Source of the DNA: Paguma larvata
Taxonomy: Eukaryota; Chordata; Mammalia; Carnivora; Viverridae
Direction: 5' to 3'
Length of the DNA: 64,000 nt
Assembly (NCBI GenBank): GCA_030068075.1
Contig: JAINVK010001160.1
Location: forward strand, 1 to 64,000
A model generated the notes under the pieces. That model worked only from the letters and a program-made list of their open reading frames with translations, was not told the origin of the DNA and searched no databases. The first letter of the stretch is position 1. Every line of letters starts with the position of its first letter. Positions 34,719 to 45,521 of the stretch are shown one piece after another. Made by a program: the position numbers and the translations under genes.

Positions 34719-36219
34719 GGTGAGATGTGTTGGTCCCGCGCTGCTCCCACAAGGCCACCGTCACCTCCACGTCCCCACAACGAACATGGCCAACTCGAGG
34801 GAGATCTGCGCGGAGGTTGCCGCACTGGCCCAGTGTGGCTGCGGACACCGCCGACACTGCCCCCTGCTGGGGCCTTCGGAAGGATGGATGCCGCCACGTC
34901 ACACACGCCAAGCTCCCTGGAACAGGGCGCCCTGGGCACACCTGCGTGTTCCTATCACAGCCTGGCAAACGTGACATTCTGAACCCCGTCACCAGTCCTG
35001 ATAGCGTCCCGCATCACTGTTTTCTTCTGTGTCCTGCTTGGGATGCAGAGAGGTGACGCTTCCGAGTTCTCGGGTCACAGGAGAAGAAGGAGACACCTAC
35101 CACCACCGGAGACAGAAACCGCACCACTACCTTCCTGGTCACACTCCAGGCATGATAGAATGTCGCAGGCTTGGGCCTAACTGAGGAGCAACAAATCGTT
35201 GCTATGGCAGCAATGGAGTCCAGCCTGCCTCAAAAAGCCGGGGCCGCCCCCCTCTACCCGCAGGCCCACGCAGCCAACTGGCGGGCATGGTGGGCAAAGA
35301 GCCTAGGGGTGCTGCAGCATCTTACGTGTCCCTCAGCTTTGACTGCATCACCTCCCAAGGTGGGCTTTCATTGAACCTGCGGTGGGTCCTGGCCCTCAAC
35401 TTCCTGCTTCAGGGAGGATGTCGATTCTAAAATTCCCCGTGATGATTCACTCCCTGGGAGCCCAGGCTGGCAAGCTCCCTCCAGGTCAGATCGGACACCA
35501 CCGCAATGAGCCTGCCCCCTCCCTTGGAGGTCCCACCAAGGCCCAGGTGGAGGAAGAGACGGTTGAGAGGGGCATGTGGCCCTGAGAGGCCTCTCCCCGC
35601 TCAGGATCTCATCTATCAATTGCAAGAGCTTTCCAAGACCTCCATCTGGCCATCTCACATCCTGTTCCCCTCCTGAGTCGGGGAGCAGTGAGGGATCTGC
35701 TGCCCCCGAATCCATGTTCCCAGGGCACGTGTGGGGGCCGGGGGTCGGCACGAGACACCTGTGTGGACACGTCCATCCAGACGCTCACACACCACACATG
35801 CACACGCAACCCACCGCACAGAACACATTGGTGACATACCACACACTCATACGCCACACACGCCCAACACACCCACACCACAGTCACACAGGGTTTCTGG
35901 AGTCCTTTATCCTTCATGACCTTTATGTGCTATTTCCTTGCCCTGAGACGCCTCTCCACTCGCGCTAATGGCCCTCTCTTGCCTTTCAAGCCCCTTCTGG
36001 TGTCAGTCCCTAGACGACCTCCCTAAAACCTTCACCAGATCCGAGCTGGGCCCGCATCAACTCCTTGCAAACTGTCGGGTCTGGTCCTCCAAACTCATGC
36101 CGAGGGAAGGGAGCCCCATGGTTTCCCGCCTTGGCCTGCTTGGTGAGGCCTGGGTCCGCTCTAAGCCGAAGCTCGTTTCCTGACGTTCGTGTTCCGTCAT
36201 TCCTACGGGTTCAGTCCCT
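34719..36219 (+). repeat. Satellite monomer
   Basis: 1,501 bp. CA block about 35785-35890, short form. Nearly the same CA block and 3' flank as the unit at 31677, suggesting a two-monomer alternation in this stretch. Confidence 0.9.
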
Positions 36220-36874
36220 GGTGAGATATGTTGGTCCCGCGCTGCTCCCACAAGGCCAACGTCACCTCCATGTCCCCACCACGAGCATGGCCGACTCAAG
36301 GCAGCTCTTCACGGAGGCTGCCGCACTGGCCCGGGGTCGCTGTGGACACCGCAGACCCTGCCGCCTCCGGGGGCCGTGGGAATGATGGAAGCTGCCACGC
36401 CACACGACGCCAAGCTCCCTGGAACAGGGCGTCCTGGGCGCACCTCCCTGTTCTTATCACAGCCTGGCAAACGTGACCTTCTCAACCCCGAATCCCGACC
36501 AGACAGTGCCCCGAATATCTGTTTTGTTCTGTGTCCTGCTCGGGATGCGCAGAGGTTATGCTTCCGATCTCTCCGGTCACAGGGGAAGCAGGAGACACAT
36601 ACCTCCACGGGAGACAGACACCGCTCCACTACCTTCCTGGTCACACTCCAGGCAGGATAGAAAGCCGTTGGCTCAGGCCTAACTGAGGAGCAACAAAACC
36701 CGTTTCTATGGCAGCAATTGAGTCCAGCGTGCCTCAAAAAGCCGAGCCGCCCCCCTCCACCCGGAGGCCCCCGCAGCCAACTGACGGGCAGGGTGGGCAA
36801 AGAGCCTATGGGTGCTGCGGGGCAGCTTTGACCGCAACACTTCCCAAGGTGATCGTTCATTGAACCCGTGGTGG
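36220..36874 (+). repeat. Satellite monomer, 5' part, cut by ERV2
   Basis: 655 bp. With the 854 bp at 43187-44040, less the 4-bp duplication, it makes 1,505 bp, one full monomer. The TTTT before GGTGAG is lost and about 20 bp are missing near 36818. Confidence 0.92.
36871..36874. repeat. ERV2 5' target-site duplication GTGG
   Basis: GTGG before the 5' LTR is matched by GTGG at 43187-43190 after the 3' LTR. Confidence 0.8.
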
Positions 36875-37274
36875 TTTTAGGGAAACTCGGGATTCCAAAA
36901 GACTAGGATCAAATCAATTAGGATCCACCCCTCAATAGACCAGCCCTGACCAATTAATCAGATTCCACTTCTCACCAGACCAGCTGGGACCAATCCTTAG
37001 AGCACCCGGATCCACCCTAATAGAGACACCTGTTTCCTGCCTTGGAAGGGAACAGGACCCTGACCTCAGCCAATCGTCTAGGCCCATGACCATCACCCTT
37101 CCCACTACTCCTTTAAAACTCTTGCACCTTGGGAAACTCTCTCTCTCTCTCGACCCACTGCTGCGTCGGTGCGGTAGGAGATTGAACTCGAGCTAGCTCG
37201 ATTAAAGGCTCTTTGTTCTTGCATCGGACTCGGCTCCCTGATGGTTCTTGGGGTCCCGAATTCTGGGCATAAGA
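36875..37274 (+). repeat. ERV2 5' LTR (400 bp)
   Basis: Starts TTTTAGGGAAAC and ends GGGCATAAGA, so both terminal dinucleotides (TG, CA) have mutated. U3 has a single copy (37021-37049) of the 29-bp element that is doubled in the other LTRs. CCAAT at 37070-37074, TTTAAAA at 37112-37118, ATTAAA at 37201-37206. Confidence 0.92.
37070..37118 (+). promoter_or_regulatory. ERV2 5' LTR core promoter
   Basis: CCAAT and TTTAAAA with the same spacing as in the other LTRs. U3 upstream has lost one enhancer-like repeat. Confidence 0.55.
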
Positions 37275-37276
37275 TA

Positions 37277-37294
37277 TGGGGGCTCATCCGGGAT
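37277..37294 (+). other. ERV2 primer binding site (tRNA-Pro)
   Basis: TGGGGGCTCATCCGGGAT, one mismatch (G to A) from the tRNA-Pro-complementary site in ERV3, two bases after the LTR. Confidence 0.88.
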
Positions 37295-37470
37295 ACCCCA
37301 AAACCCCCGAGGGACTCCCGACCCGAAGAGCCTGACTGACCATGGTCAATGTCTGTCTGTCGTCAGTCTCTTCTGTGTGTGCCCATTTTCTGAAGGACCG
37401 GCAAAGGACCTAGGCGGACGCGCTGGAGGGTCGCTGGTGGGGAGTGTAGGGAGACGTCCCTCACCCCGTC

Positions 37471-37625
37471 TGGAGGTTTCCGCCAAGAGTCTGAAGGGGC
37501 TGCATGCGAGGGAAGCCTTCGGGAGGTTTCCGCCAAGGGCCTGAAGGGGCTGCTTGCGAAGGAAGCCGTCGGGAGGTTTCCGCCAAGGGCCTGAAGGGGC
37601 TGCTTGCGAGGGAAGCCGTCGGGAT
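37471..37625 (+). repeat. ERV2 leader 50-bp tandem repeat, 3 copies
   Basis: Copies begin at about 37473, 37523 and 37573, each with GGTTTCCGCCAAG. This is the shortest of the three arrays. Confidence 0.9.
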
Positions 37626-37687
37626 TGTTTCTAGGGGCCCTCTGTTTGTCTGTTTTTGTGTGTGTCATTTTGTGGAGCATTGTGTGG

Positions 37688-38595
37688 CGGACTCAAACTA
37701 TTCCAAGGTATTTAGAAAAACTGGCAGGGCTTATTGATTTACTAGATTCTGTTCTCTTTACCCATCAGCCCATATGGGATGACTGCCAGCAGCTTTTGCA
37801 GGTCCTGTTCACGATTAAGGAGAGGAAAAGAATCATCAATGAGGCCTAAAAACTAGTTCCAGGTGCAGACGGGAATCCCACCACCAACTAGGCACAGATA
37901 GATAACTCATTCCCCTTAACTCGGCCCGAGTGGGATTTTAATACGGCAGGCAGTAAGGAGAGGCTCCGGGTCTAGCGCCAGACTCTAATGGGGGGTCTCC
38001 GAATGGCTACTAGAAACCCAACCAATCTGGCCAAGGTGGGGGAACATACAACAAAGAAAGGATGAGTCCCTGACAGCCTTTTTGGAATGAATCATGGAGG
38101 TGTTCTGTGCCTGTACCCCTATGGATCCAGAGGCTCTGGAAAGCAAGGCAGTTGCTATCATGGCCTTTGTAAATCAATCGGCCGCAGACATCAGAAGGAA
38201 ATGACAAAAAATATACAGACTGGGAGAAAAAAAAGTCTGTAGGATTTGCTGGTAATAGCCGAAAAGTATACAACAACTGGGAGCCTCCTGAGGATAGGCA
38301 GGCTCACACCATAGAGGCTGCCAGCAGCAAACAGACACGAGACCTGGTCAGAATACTACTAGCTACCATTGCCGACCATCCTGAGGAAGGAGACCGTCGT
38401 CTCTGGCAACTGGCTGATGACTCAAAAGGAGGTAAAGGAACCACCAGAGGCGGGGGGAAGCAGAGGCTGCAGAAAGATCAGTGTGCATGCTGCAAGGAGA
38501 TAGGGCATTGGGCCCAAGAATGTCCGAGGGGGGTCGCTGGGAAGAAAAGCAAGGGTAATCGAGTGAAAATCTTAGAGCTCGGTGAACTAAGTGAT
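37688..38595 (+). pseudogene. gag: ERV2 gag remnant
   Basis: Same capsid and nucleocapsid layout as ERV1. It keeps the G near 38430 that ERV1 and ERV3 lost, so the nucleocapsid frame, with the C-x2-C-x4-H-x4-C knuckle at 38482-38523, runs on from the preceding segment. The same five nonsense codons break capsid (the first is TAA at 37847). No matrix region seen. It is the least degraded gag of the three but still cannot make Gag. Confidence 0.88.
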
Positions 38596-38598
38596 TAG
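38596..38598 (+). promoter_or_regulatory. UAG at gag-pro junction
   Basis: UAG-GGG in frame between nucleocapsid and protease, as in ERV1 and ERV3, with the same complementary GGGGAG/CTCCCC downstream. Confidence 0.6.
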
Positions 38599-38832
38599 GG
38601 GAGTCGGGGTTCGGACCCTCTCCCCGAGCCCTGGGTAACTCTTAAAGCGGAGGGGACCCCTGTTGACTTCCTTGTCGACATCGGAGCACAGTATTCAGTC
38701 CTCCACATCCCACGAGGAAAGTTAGCCAGCGAAAAGTCCTGGATACTCTCAGACACAGGGGGGCTTCAAGTCACCGATGGCAAGGGCCACCCCATCCAGG
38801 TCCGAATCATTAAACTGGAGGATGGACTTTAA
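38599..38832 (+). pseudogene. pro: ERV2 protease remnant
   Basis: Aspartic-protease-like with D-I-G at 38677-38685 in place of D-T/S-G. A one-base insertion (GGACTTTAAG) creates an earlier TAA at 38830. The LSDTGG stretch replaces LSDKGG of the other copies. Confidence 0.8.
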
Positions 38833-40311
38833 GACCAAGTAAAAGTCTTTTGTCCACCCCGTGTGCTTCCGGCTGCCTTCAGGCTGCTTTAATCTGCCTT
38901 CAAGCCTCTAGGCCTCTGTGCCGTTCTGTCCTCCCTTCCTCCTCTTCCCGTTTCTGCAACCGCCTAGGGTGGAGCCTAGGTCTCTGCCTCTTCAATGCCT
39001 CAGGTAGCATTCTGCTCCCCACCCCTACATTGTTGTAAGGAAACAAACAAACAAACGCCTTTTTAAATGTCCTCACTGTTTCCACAAGAGAAAATTATGA
39101 ATGGGATTTCAAAAGTACACTGGTATAAAGTTAAAATTCTGCTTTTCTCTCCATTTAAAACAAAGTTTTCTTGGACTGTTCAGCTCCTGAAAAGATAATG
39201 TAAACAAAGATTTTTTTTCTCTTTCTAAGGGAAAACCAAAGTTTTGGGTTTCATCTTTATTGGGTCTTTGATTGCTCGGTGAAAACTTCTCAATGTTAAA
39301 GGAGCTAGGTTTTACTAGCAGCCATATGATTCTATACATTGGCCGTTGGGATCTTTTACTCCCACCTCGGTCAAATAAATAGGAGTTTTATGGATCTATC
39401 TCTAAAGTTATCAGTATTAAATGTGAAACTTTGTTCTACTGAGGTTTACTGAAGGTCAAGCAAGCTCATGTTATCTTTGTTCCAATTTGTTAGCAAAAGG
39501 AAGCCTGAAAGTGATGGTCAAATTTGTCTGCCTTGGAGTTTGCGTGGGTAAATGCTGGGATAGCTTTCATGGTTCTTGGTAACCTAAAGTGTTGAAAGTT
39601 TGTCTTGCGTGAGAACTTGAGACTAATTCATTGACCATATAATGATAAAAAGCTGAAACACTAATTACTTGATGTAGATTTGTGCTTTGGACCTGTTGCA
39701 AAAATCTAAGGACACTGGGAACTGTTGAAAAACATACGTTATGCTTAATGGATTCATAAGGTTGTTATCTAACAAATTCTGATATAACAGAGTTCACAAT
39801 TGGTTACTACTTAGTTTTCACTGAAGACTAATGTTTCTAGCAGTTAAAGTTCTGGGGAGTGTAAGACTGAGGGAAATAAGGAAAACAACTCTGTATGTGA
39901 GAAAGTAGGAGATGTGAAAGAAAGATATAAGAAATAGAAATATGCTTTTGCTGAAGGTAAAAAGTAATTTTGTTCTAAATCAGACTGGTTATTTGGAAAG
40001 AAATGGCTTTGGACAAAATCTAAATGCCATAGACAAGTTGTAGAAGGTTCGTGAAGGAAAAATCTTTAAAAAGGGGTATTTTATATGTGGTCAGGACGGA
40101 CTATGGTTAAAGACATAGATTTTAAAACTACACAGGATTAGGATTAATATTTCTCCTCCTTTGATCCAGAGACTGGGAAAATGTTGGCAATATTCTTGAT
40201 AGCCTCCCTTTTTCTGTGGCTGTTCCAAATGTTTTTTCACTGTTGCCCTAGATCGGGAAGATTGTCCTGGATTTGCCTTTGGCCTGCCTTCTGAGAACGT
40301 TAAGCAGTCTT
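38833..40311 (+). other. AT-rich ERV2 interior, unrecognised
   Basis: Equivalent of 9418-10879. (AAAC)n run at 39041-39056. No long open frame or motif recognised. Confidence 0.6.
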
Positions 40312-40990
40312 CTCAGAGGTGTCAATGGAAAATTTTGCCTTAGGGCATGAAAAATAGACCCACCCTATGGCAAGGGGTTTGTGGATCAAGCTTTAAGACC
40401 AGTTTGGTTTTGCAGGCCTTTAATGAGGCTTAATATGAGGCACCTTTAAATGGTTACATCTGCCCTTTATACCTGAAAGATAGTTCCAACTTTTTCGGCA
40501 CAGCTGGCTACTTTCCTAACAAAGGGGGCAAACCTAGTAATTGCCTATAGGAAAGGTCAATGAGAACCCTAGAGGCCTGAGGCCTAATGATCTTTGGCAG
40601 ATGGATGTTACTCATGTTCTATCTTTTGGTAAACTCTCCTACGTGCATGTGTGTGTGGATCTTAACTCATGTTATTGCCTTGGCACATACAGGAGAGGCC
40701 TTTAAGGATGTGATCCAGCACCTTTGTCTATGCTTTTTCTACTTGGGAATTTCCAGGGCAATCAAAACGGACAATGCCCCTGCTTATACACCTGCCGCCT
40801 ATATCAAAAGATATAATAGGAAGCAGTGTTAACATGGGGGCGAGTGTATACTTGTGTATTTCCACAGGACATGGACTCCCTTCTGTGGATTTCTGATAGA
40901 TTGGTACGGCCCTATGTCCAACCTCCCCAAGCCACTGCCATCTCCTCCGGTTCCTTAAAGGATGACCCAAAGGGAGATGTAGAGACGCTT
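40312..40990 (+). pseudogene. pol: ERV2 pol remnant, class II-like RT and integrase
   Basis: RT block QWKILP-stop-GMKN from 40323. Integrase LWQMDVTHV with the first catalytic Asp at 40604-40606 and [10 protein letters not shown] with the second at 40770-40772, better preserved than in ERV1. The region carrying the third catalytic residue (Glu) is deleted. The C-terminal WGRVYTCVF / WISDRLVRP segment follows about 40 bp later. Residue patterns fit betaretroviruses (class II) better than gammaretroviruses. Confidence 0.75.
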
Positions 40991-42109
40991 TTTTAGAACG
41001 TCACTCCGACGCCTCCACGGCCCTCTACCTATGAGAGATGGAGGATAATACTCTCCAGGACCCTGAGTATGCTCTCTGTATAACAATCGGCCTTAACGAT
41101 GTGGAAGCAGTACTCACTCCAACCAGAGGGCTGCTATTCCTACTTGGGGACAAAATGGAGAATCTGACAGATAAGGCGACTGCTCTTTTTGAGAGTCAAG
41201 GGATTTCCTTGACCCTTGCTACGTTTTCTCTGTTTTAGCTTGTGTCCAGGCCTCATGTTCTTTTGCACTTTAGTCTTACATATTTTATTCCGATGGTATT
41301 TTCTCTAATGGCATTAGTACAAGTTATCTAGGAGACTGGTCATGCTCTCATGTGACCTAAAAATAGGTTTGTTACCCCTCTGCATTTTTAGTAAGACTAA
41401 ACATTTCTAACTTTGTTCACTTTTTGTTTCCATGATGATCAATATTGGAGTTTCCATTTTAATATTGTTATCTTTAGAATTTTAAGCGGCAGCATAACAT
41501 CTATTTCAACAGAAATAGGAGAAGATGTTAGAGACCAGAGATACTGGCCCTGGTAATACTACCTAAGGAAAAGACTCAGGCCCCTAAGGCAGTGCCCTAG
41601 ACTGGGACCCTCATCGGTGAATGGGGGTGCCTGGAAGCAAATGCCAGGTTGTAATACAAGAACATAATGGCTGGTCTGACTCTGAAGGAGGGCCGGTTAG
41701 CCAAGGACGGGTAAGACTCCTCACAGTGGGGGGCGACCTAAGACAGGCAACGGTCAGGAAAGAGTCACCAGGACACCTGGCTATAGGGTCAATGGGCCTC
41801 TATGTTGATTAGGGATTTATCCTAATCTGAAAAAGACGGGCCATAGAAAAATAAGAATGCCTCCAGAGCGTCTTCCCCTATTCAACCAGCATATGCTGCC
41901 ATACTTGAGAATCATGGAAATAAAATCTCTAAAGAGTTTAGAATGTATTTTGATCTATTTAGACTGATGCCAGACCCTCAGGAATGTGATTATTGCTGTG
42001 GGTTTCGAGTCAGGACTGTGGTAAGAAATTGAGGCTAGATCCTTCTTGTTAGCTTCACTATGATGATTGGAGCCAATTAACTCTGGCTAGCCTACCTCAG
42101 GATAGAGGC
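40991..42109 (+). other. ERV2 interior, unrecognised
   Basis: About 1.1 kb between the class II-like integrase fragment and the gammaretroviral integrase tail. Short open frames only (for example 41621-41812, 63 residues, no domain recognised). AT-rich up to about 41520, then more balanced. The corresponding stretch is deleted from ERV1 after 11768. Confidence 0.55.
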
Positions 42110-42355
42110 TTGAAGGAATATTCCCAACAGCTGCCAAAACTCCTTTCGTTTCGGGGAACTTACCTGTTGTCTCTGGCCAACCCCGACACCTCCTTAGTAC
42201 AAGCCAGGAGACTGAGTCTACATCAAAAGGTACTGCCGAGAGACCCTTGTGCCGTGCTGAAAGGGACCCTACATCGTGGTGCTGACAACCCTCACTGCTT
42301 TCAAAGTAGACGGCGTGGAACCTGGGTCCATCACACTCACCTCTCCACTGTCTGA
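42110..42355 (+). pseudogene. pol: ERV2 gammaretroviral integrase C-terminus remnant
   Basis: Two frames together show it. GTYLLSLANPDTSLVQARR reads at about 42158-42214 and, after a frameshift, a GPY-type tail with PYIVVLTTLTAFKVDGVEP at about 42261-42317. The GPY/F module at the integrase end is a gammaretroviral hallmark. This is a second, different integrase C-terminus in one element. Confidence 0.68.
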
Positions 42356-42372
42356 AAGGACTTTGTTACTCG

Positions 42373-42649
42373 ATGGATCGTCAATCAAGACTAATGCAAC
42401 TTGCTCAAGCTCAGGTTACGGCACATTTGACCCCTCTGATGTTGGTAACTCTGTTAGCCCTGCTTGTCACTGCCAGTGTTTGTCAAGAATACTTACACCC
42501 CCTGAAACATTCTAACAGTCTCCCAGTTCACTACCCTCGACTTGTCCCTTACCAGACCCCTCGTCATCCTACTTCTGTTACTAATCCTCAGGCCCTGTAT
42601 CATCAACAGGCTGGTCCAGTTTGTCAGGGATCACGTGGAGGCCATCTAA
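42373..42649 (+). pseudogene. env: ERV2 env remnant: signal peptide joined to TM tail
   Basis: An ATG at 42373 opens a frame with a hydrophobic stretch LTPLMLVTLLALLVTASVCQ, like an envelope signal peptide, overlapping the pol end as usual. Surface subunit and most of the TM ectodomain are absent. In another frame, 42551-42649, LVILLLLLILRPCIINRLVQ and following residues match a gammaretroviral TM membrane span and cytoplasmic tail, ending at TAA 42647. A large internal deletion plus a frameshift makes env non-functional. Confidence 0.72.
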
Positions 42650-42741
42650 TTGATGGTCCTCCGTGCTCAATGCAGATCCCTGGTAATAGAAGAGGGCAAG
42701 ATAGAAAATCAGCTGGACCCATGATTGGGTCCATAAGTCAC

Positions 42742-42755
42742 AAGACAAGGGGGGA
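42742..42755 (+). other. ERV2 polypurine tract
   Basis: A purine-rich run with one C (AAGACAAGGGGGGA) one base before the 3' LTR is the plus-strand primer site expected in a retrovirus. Confidence 0.8.
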
Positions 42756-42756
42756 C

Positions 42757-43186
42757 TGTTAGGGCAACTCGGGATTCCAAAAGGCTAGGACCAAATCAAT
42801 TAGGATCCACCCCTCAATAGATCAGCCCGGACCAATTAATCAGATTCCACTTCTCACCAGACCAGCTGGGACCAATCCTTAGAGCACCCGGATCCACCCA
42901 AATAGAGACACCTGTCTCCTGCCTTGAAAGCTAGAGGCACCTGTTTCCCGCCTTGGAAGGGAACAGGACCCTGACCTCAGCCAATCGGCTAGGACCACGA
43001 ACATCACCCTTCCCACTACTCCTTTAAAATTCTTGCACCTTGGGAAACTCTCTGTCTCTCTCGACCCACTGCTGCGTCGGTGCGTTAGGAGACTGAGCTC
43101 GAGCTACCTTGATTAAAGGCTCTTTGTTCTTGCATCGGACTCGGCTCCCTGGTGGTTCTTGGGGTCCCCGAATGCTGGGCATAACA
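42757..43186 (+). repeat. ERV2 3' LTR (430 bp)
   Basis: Starts TGTTAGGGCAAC, ends GGGCATAACA. Two copies of the 29-bp U3 repeat (42903-42960). CCAAT 42981-42985, TTTAAAA 43023-43029, ATTAAA 43112-43117. Confidence 0.93.
42981..43029 (+). promoter_or_regulatory. ERV2 3' LTR core promoter
   Basis: CCAAT and TTTAAAA box, with the doubled U3 repeat upstream. If active it would drive transcription out into satellite block C. Confidence 0.55.
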
Positions 43187-43190
43187 GTGG
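43187..43190. repeat. ERV2 3' target-site duplication GTGG
   Basis: GTGG then TCCTGGCC. One G is missing against the usual GTGGGTCCTGG. Confidence 0.8.
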
Positions 43191-43515
43191 TCCTGGCCGA
43201 CAACTTCCTGCTTCACGCAGGATATGGATCCTAAATTTCCCTGTGATGATGCACCGCTGGGAGCCCAGGCTGGCACGCTCCCTCCAGGTCAGGTCGGACA
43301 CCACCGCAATGAGCCTGCCCCGTCCCTCGGGAGTCCCACCAAGGCCGAGGTGGAGGAAGAGACGAGGGAGAGTGGCATGGGGCTCTGATGGGCCTCTCCC
43401 CGCTCAGGGTCTCAACTATCAAGTGCAGGAGCGTTCCAAGGCTCCCAATTGGCCATCTCACATCCTGTTCCCCTCCTGAGTCGGGGAGTAGTGAGGGATC
43501 TGCTGCCCTAAATAC

Positions 43516-43534
43516 CACGTGCCCAGGGCACGTG
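43516..43534. promoter_or_regulatory. Paired E-box dyad
   Basis: Perfect 19-bp CACGTG dyad, about 330 bp downstream of the ERV2 3' LTR. Confidence 0.5.
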
Positions 43535-44040
43535 TAGGTGGCCCGCACGAGACACCTGTGCACACACGTCCATTCACAGGCTCAACCACCACACATGCAC
43601 ACGCAACCCACCACACAGAACACATTTGTGACATACCACACACACATACCCCACACACGCACAAGACACCCACTCTACAGGCACACACACCACAAGCACA
43701 CACACCACAGGCACACAGGGTTTCTGGACTCCTTTCTCCTTCAAGACCATTCTGTGCTATTTCATTGACCTGGAGCCGCCTCTCCACCCACCGCTAATGG
43801 CCCACTCTTGCCTTTCTAGTCCCTGGTGGTGTCAGTCTCTAGACGACCTCACTAACACCCCCACCATATCCGAGCTGGGCCCGCGTCTACTCCTTTCCAA
43901 ACTGCCGGGACTGGTCCTCCAGATTCAGGCCAAGGGAAGGGAGACCACTCCCTTCTGGGCCCACTTGGTGGAGCCTGGGTCCCCTCTCAGCCCAAGCTCG
44001 GTTTCTGTCGTTCGTGTTCTGTCATCCCTAAGGGTCCAGA

Positions 44041-45521
44041 CGCTGCCCCCACAAGGCCATCGTCACCTCCAAGTCCCCACCACGAGCATGTCCGATGAGG
44101 GAACTCTGCGCGGAGGCTGCCAAACTGGCCCGGTGTGGCTGTGGACACTGCCGACCCTGTCGCCTGCCGGGGCCGTCGGAAAGATGGATGCCGCCACGTC
44201 ACACCACGAGAAGCTCCCTGGAACAGGGCGCCCTGGGCACACCTGCGTGTTCCTATCACAGCCTAGCAAACGTGATCTTCTGAACCCCGACACTAGCTTT
44301 GATAGCCAACCGAATCACTGTTTTGTTCTGTGTCCTGCTTGGGATGCGCAGAAGTTACGCTTCTGAGTTCCCTGGTCACAGGAGAAGAAGGAGACACCTA
44401 CCACCACGGGAGACAGAAACCGCTCTGCTACATTCCTGGTCACACTCCCGGCAGGATAGAATGCTGCAGGCTTGGGCCTAACTGAGGACAACAAAACCGT
44501 TCCTATGGCAGCAATGGAGTCCAGCGTGCCTCATAAATCCGGGGCTGCCCCCCGCCCCACCCGGGTTCCCCCGCAGCCAACAGGCAGGCAGGGTGTGCAA
44601 AGAGCCTAAGGGTGCTGCAGTTCACTTCCGTGGCCCTCAGCTTTGACCAAAACACCTCCCAAGGTGGTCTTTCATTGATCCCGCGGTGGGTCCTGGCCCT
44701 CAACTTCCTGCTTCACGCAGGATGTCATTCCTAAAGTTCGCCGTGAAGATGTACCCACTGGGAACCCAGGCTGGCACGCTCCAACCAGGTCAGGTTGGAC
44801 ACCCACGCCCTGAGCCTGCCCCCTCCCTCAGAGATCCCACAAAGGCCGAGGAGGAGGAAGAGGCGGGGTTAAGGATCATGTGGCCATGTGGGGCCTCTCC
44901 CCGCTCAGGGTCTCAACTATCAGGTGCAGGAATTTTCCAAGGCCCCCATTTGGCTGTCTCCCATCCTGTTCCCCTCCTGAGTCCGGGAGCAGTGAGCGAT
45001 CTTCTGCCACAAAAACCACTTGCCCAGGGCACGTGTGGGTGGCCCGCACGAGACACCTGTGCGGACACGTCCATCCACACGCACACACACCTCACATGCA
45101 CACGAAACCCACCGCACAGAACACATTTGTGACATAGCACACACACATAGGCCACACACGCAAAACACACCCACACCACAGTCACACAGGGTTTCTGGAC
45201 TCCTTTATCCTTCATGAGCTTTCTGTGCTATTTCCTTGCCCTGAGCCTCCTCTCTACCCCCGCTAATGGCTCTCTCTTGCCTTTCAAGCCCTTTCTGGTG
45301 TCCGTCCCTGACGACATCCCTAACACCCCACCATTTCCGAGCTGGGCCCGCATGTACTTTTTCCCCAACTGTCGGGACTGTTCCTGCAGACTCATGCCGA
45401 GGGAAGGAAGCCCCATGGTCTCCCTCCTGGGCCCACTTGGTGGGGCCAGGGTCCCCTCTCAGCCCAAGCTCGTATCCTGACGTTCGTGTTCCATCAACCC
45501 TAAGGGTTCAGTCCCTGTTTT
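44041..45521 (+). repeat. Satellite monomer lacking the unit head landmark
   Basis: 1,481 bp. About 29 bp around TTTTGGTGAGATGTGTTGG are deleted (CCAGACGCTGCCCCCACAAGG). CA block about 45070-45188, short form. Confidence 0.88.

Larger units (their letters stand above)
12275..36874 (+). repeat. Macrosatellite block B
   Basis: Sixteen monomers or parts of monomers between ERV1 and ERV2, all on the plus orientation. CA blocks fall into a long form (two extra CCACAAGCACACACACCAC-like repeats) and a short form. Short blocks usually go with TTTCCTTGCCCTGAG after the block, long ones with TTTCGTTGGCCTGGAG, so at least two monomer types are interleaved. No gene recognised. Confidence 0.95.
36875..43186 (+). 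mobile_element. ERV2: two-LTR class I endogenous retrovirus, mosaic interior
   Basis: 6.3-kb element with both LTRs, a primer site with one mismatch, leader repeat, gag and protease remnants, AT-rich stretch, class II-like RT and integrase fragments, an unassigned about 1.1-kb stretch, a gammaretroviral integrase tail, an env remnant and a polypurine tract. By eye the two LTRs differ by roughly two dozen substitutions over about 400 bp (5-6%) plus one 29-bp repeat-copy difference, so the insertion is old. It is flanked by GTGG and sits inside one satellite monomer. No functional gene. Confidence 0.93.
43187..44040 (+). repeat. Satellite monomer, 3' part after ERV2
   Basis: Completes the monomer begun at 36220. 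CA block about 43575-43718, long form. Perfect E-box dyad at 43516-43534. Confidence 0.92.

Noticed and set aside
43084..43186. tRNA gene suspected from CCTTGATTAAAGGCTC-like sequence in LTRs
   Set aside because: No cloverleaf or A/B boxes; this is the R/U5 region with the polyadenylation signal.
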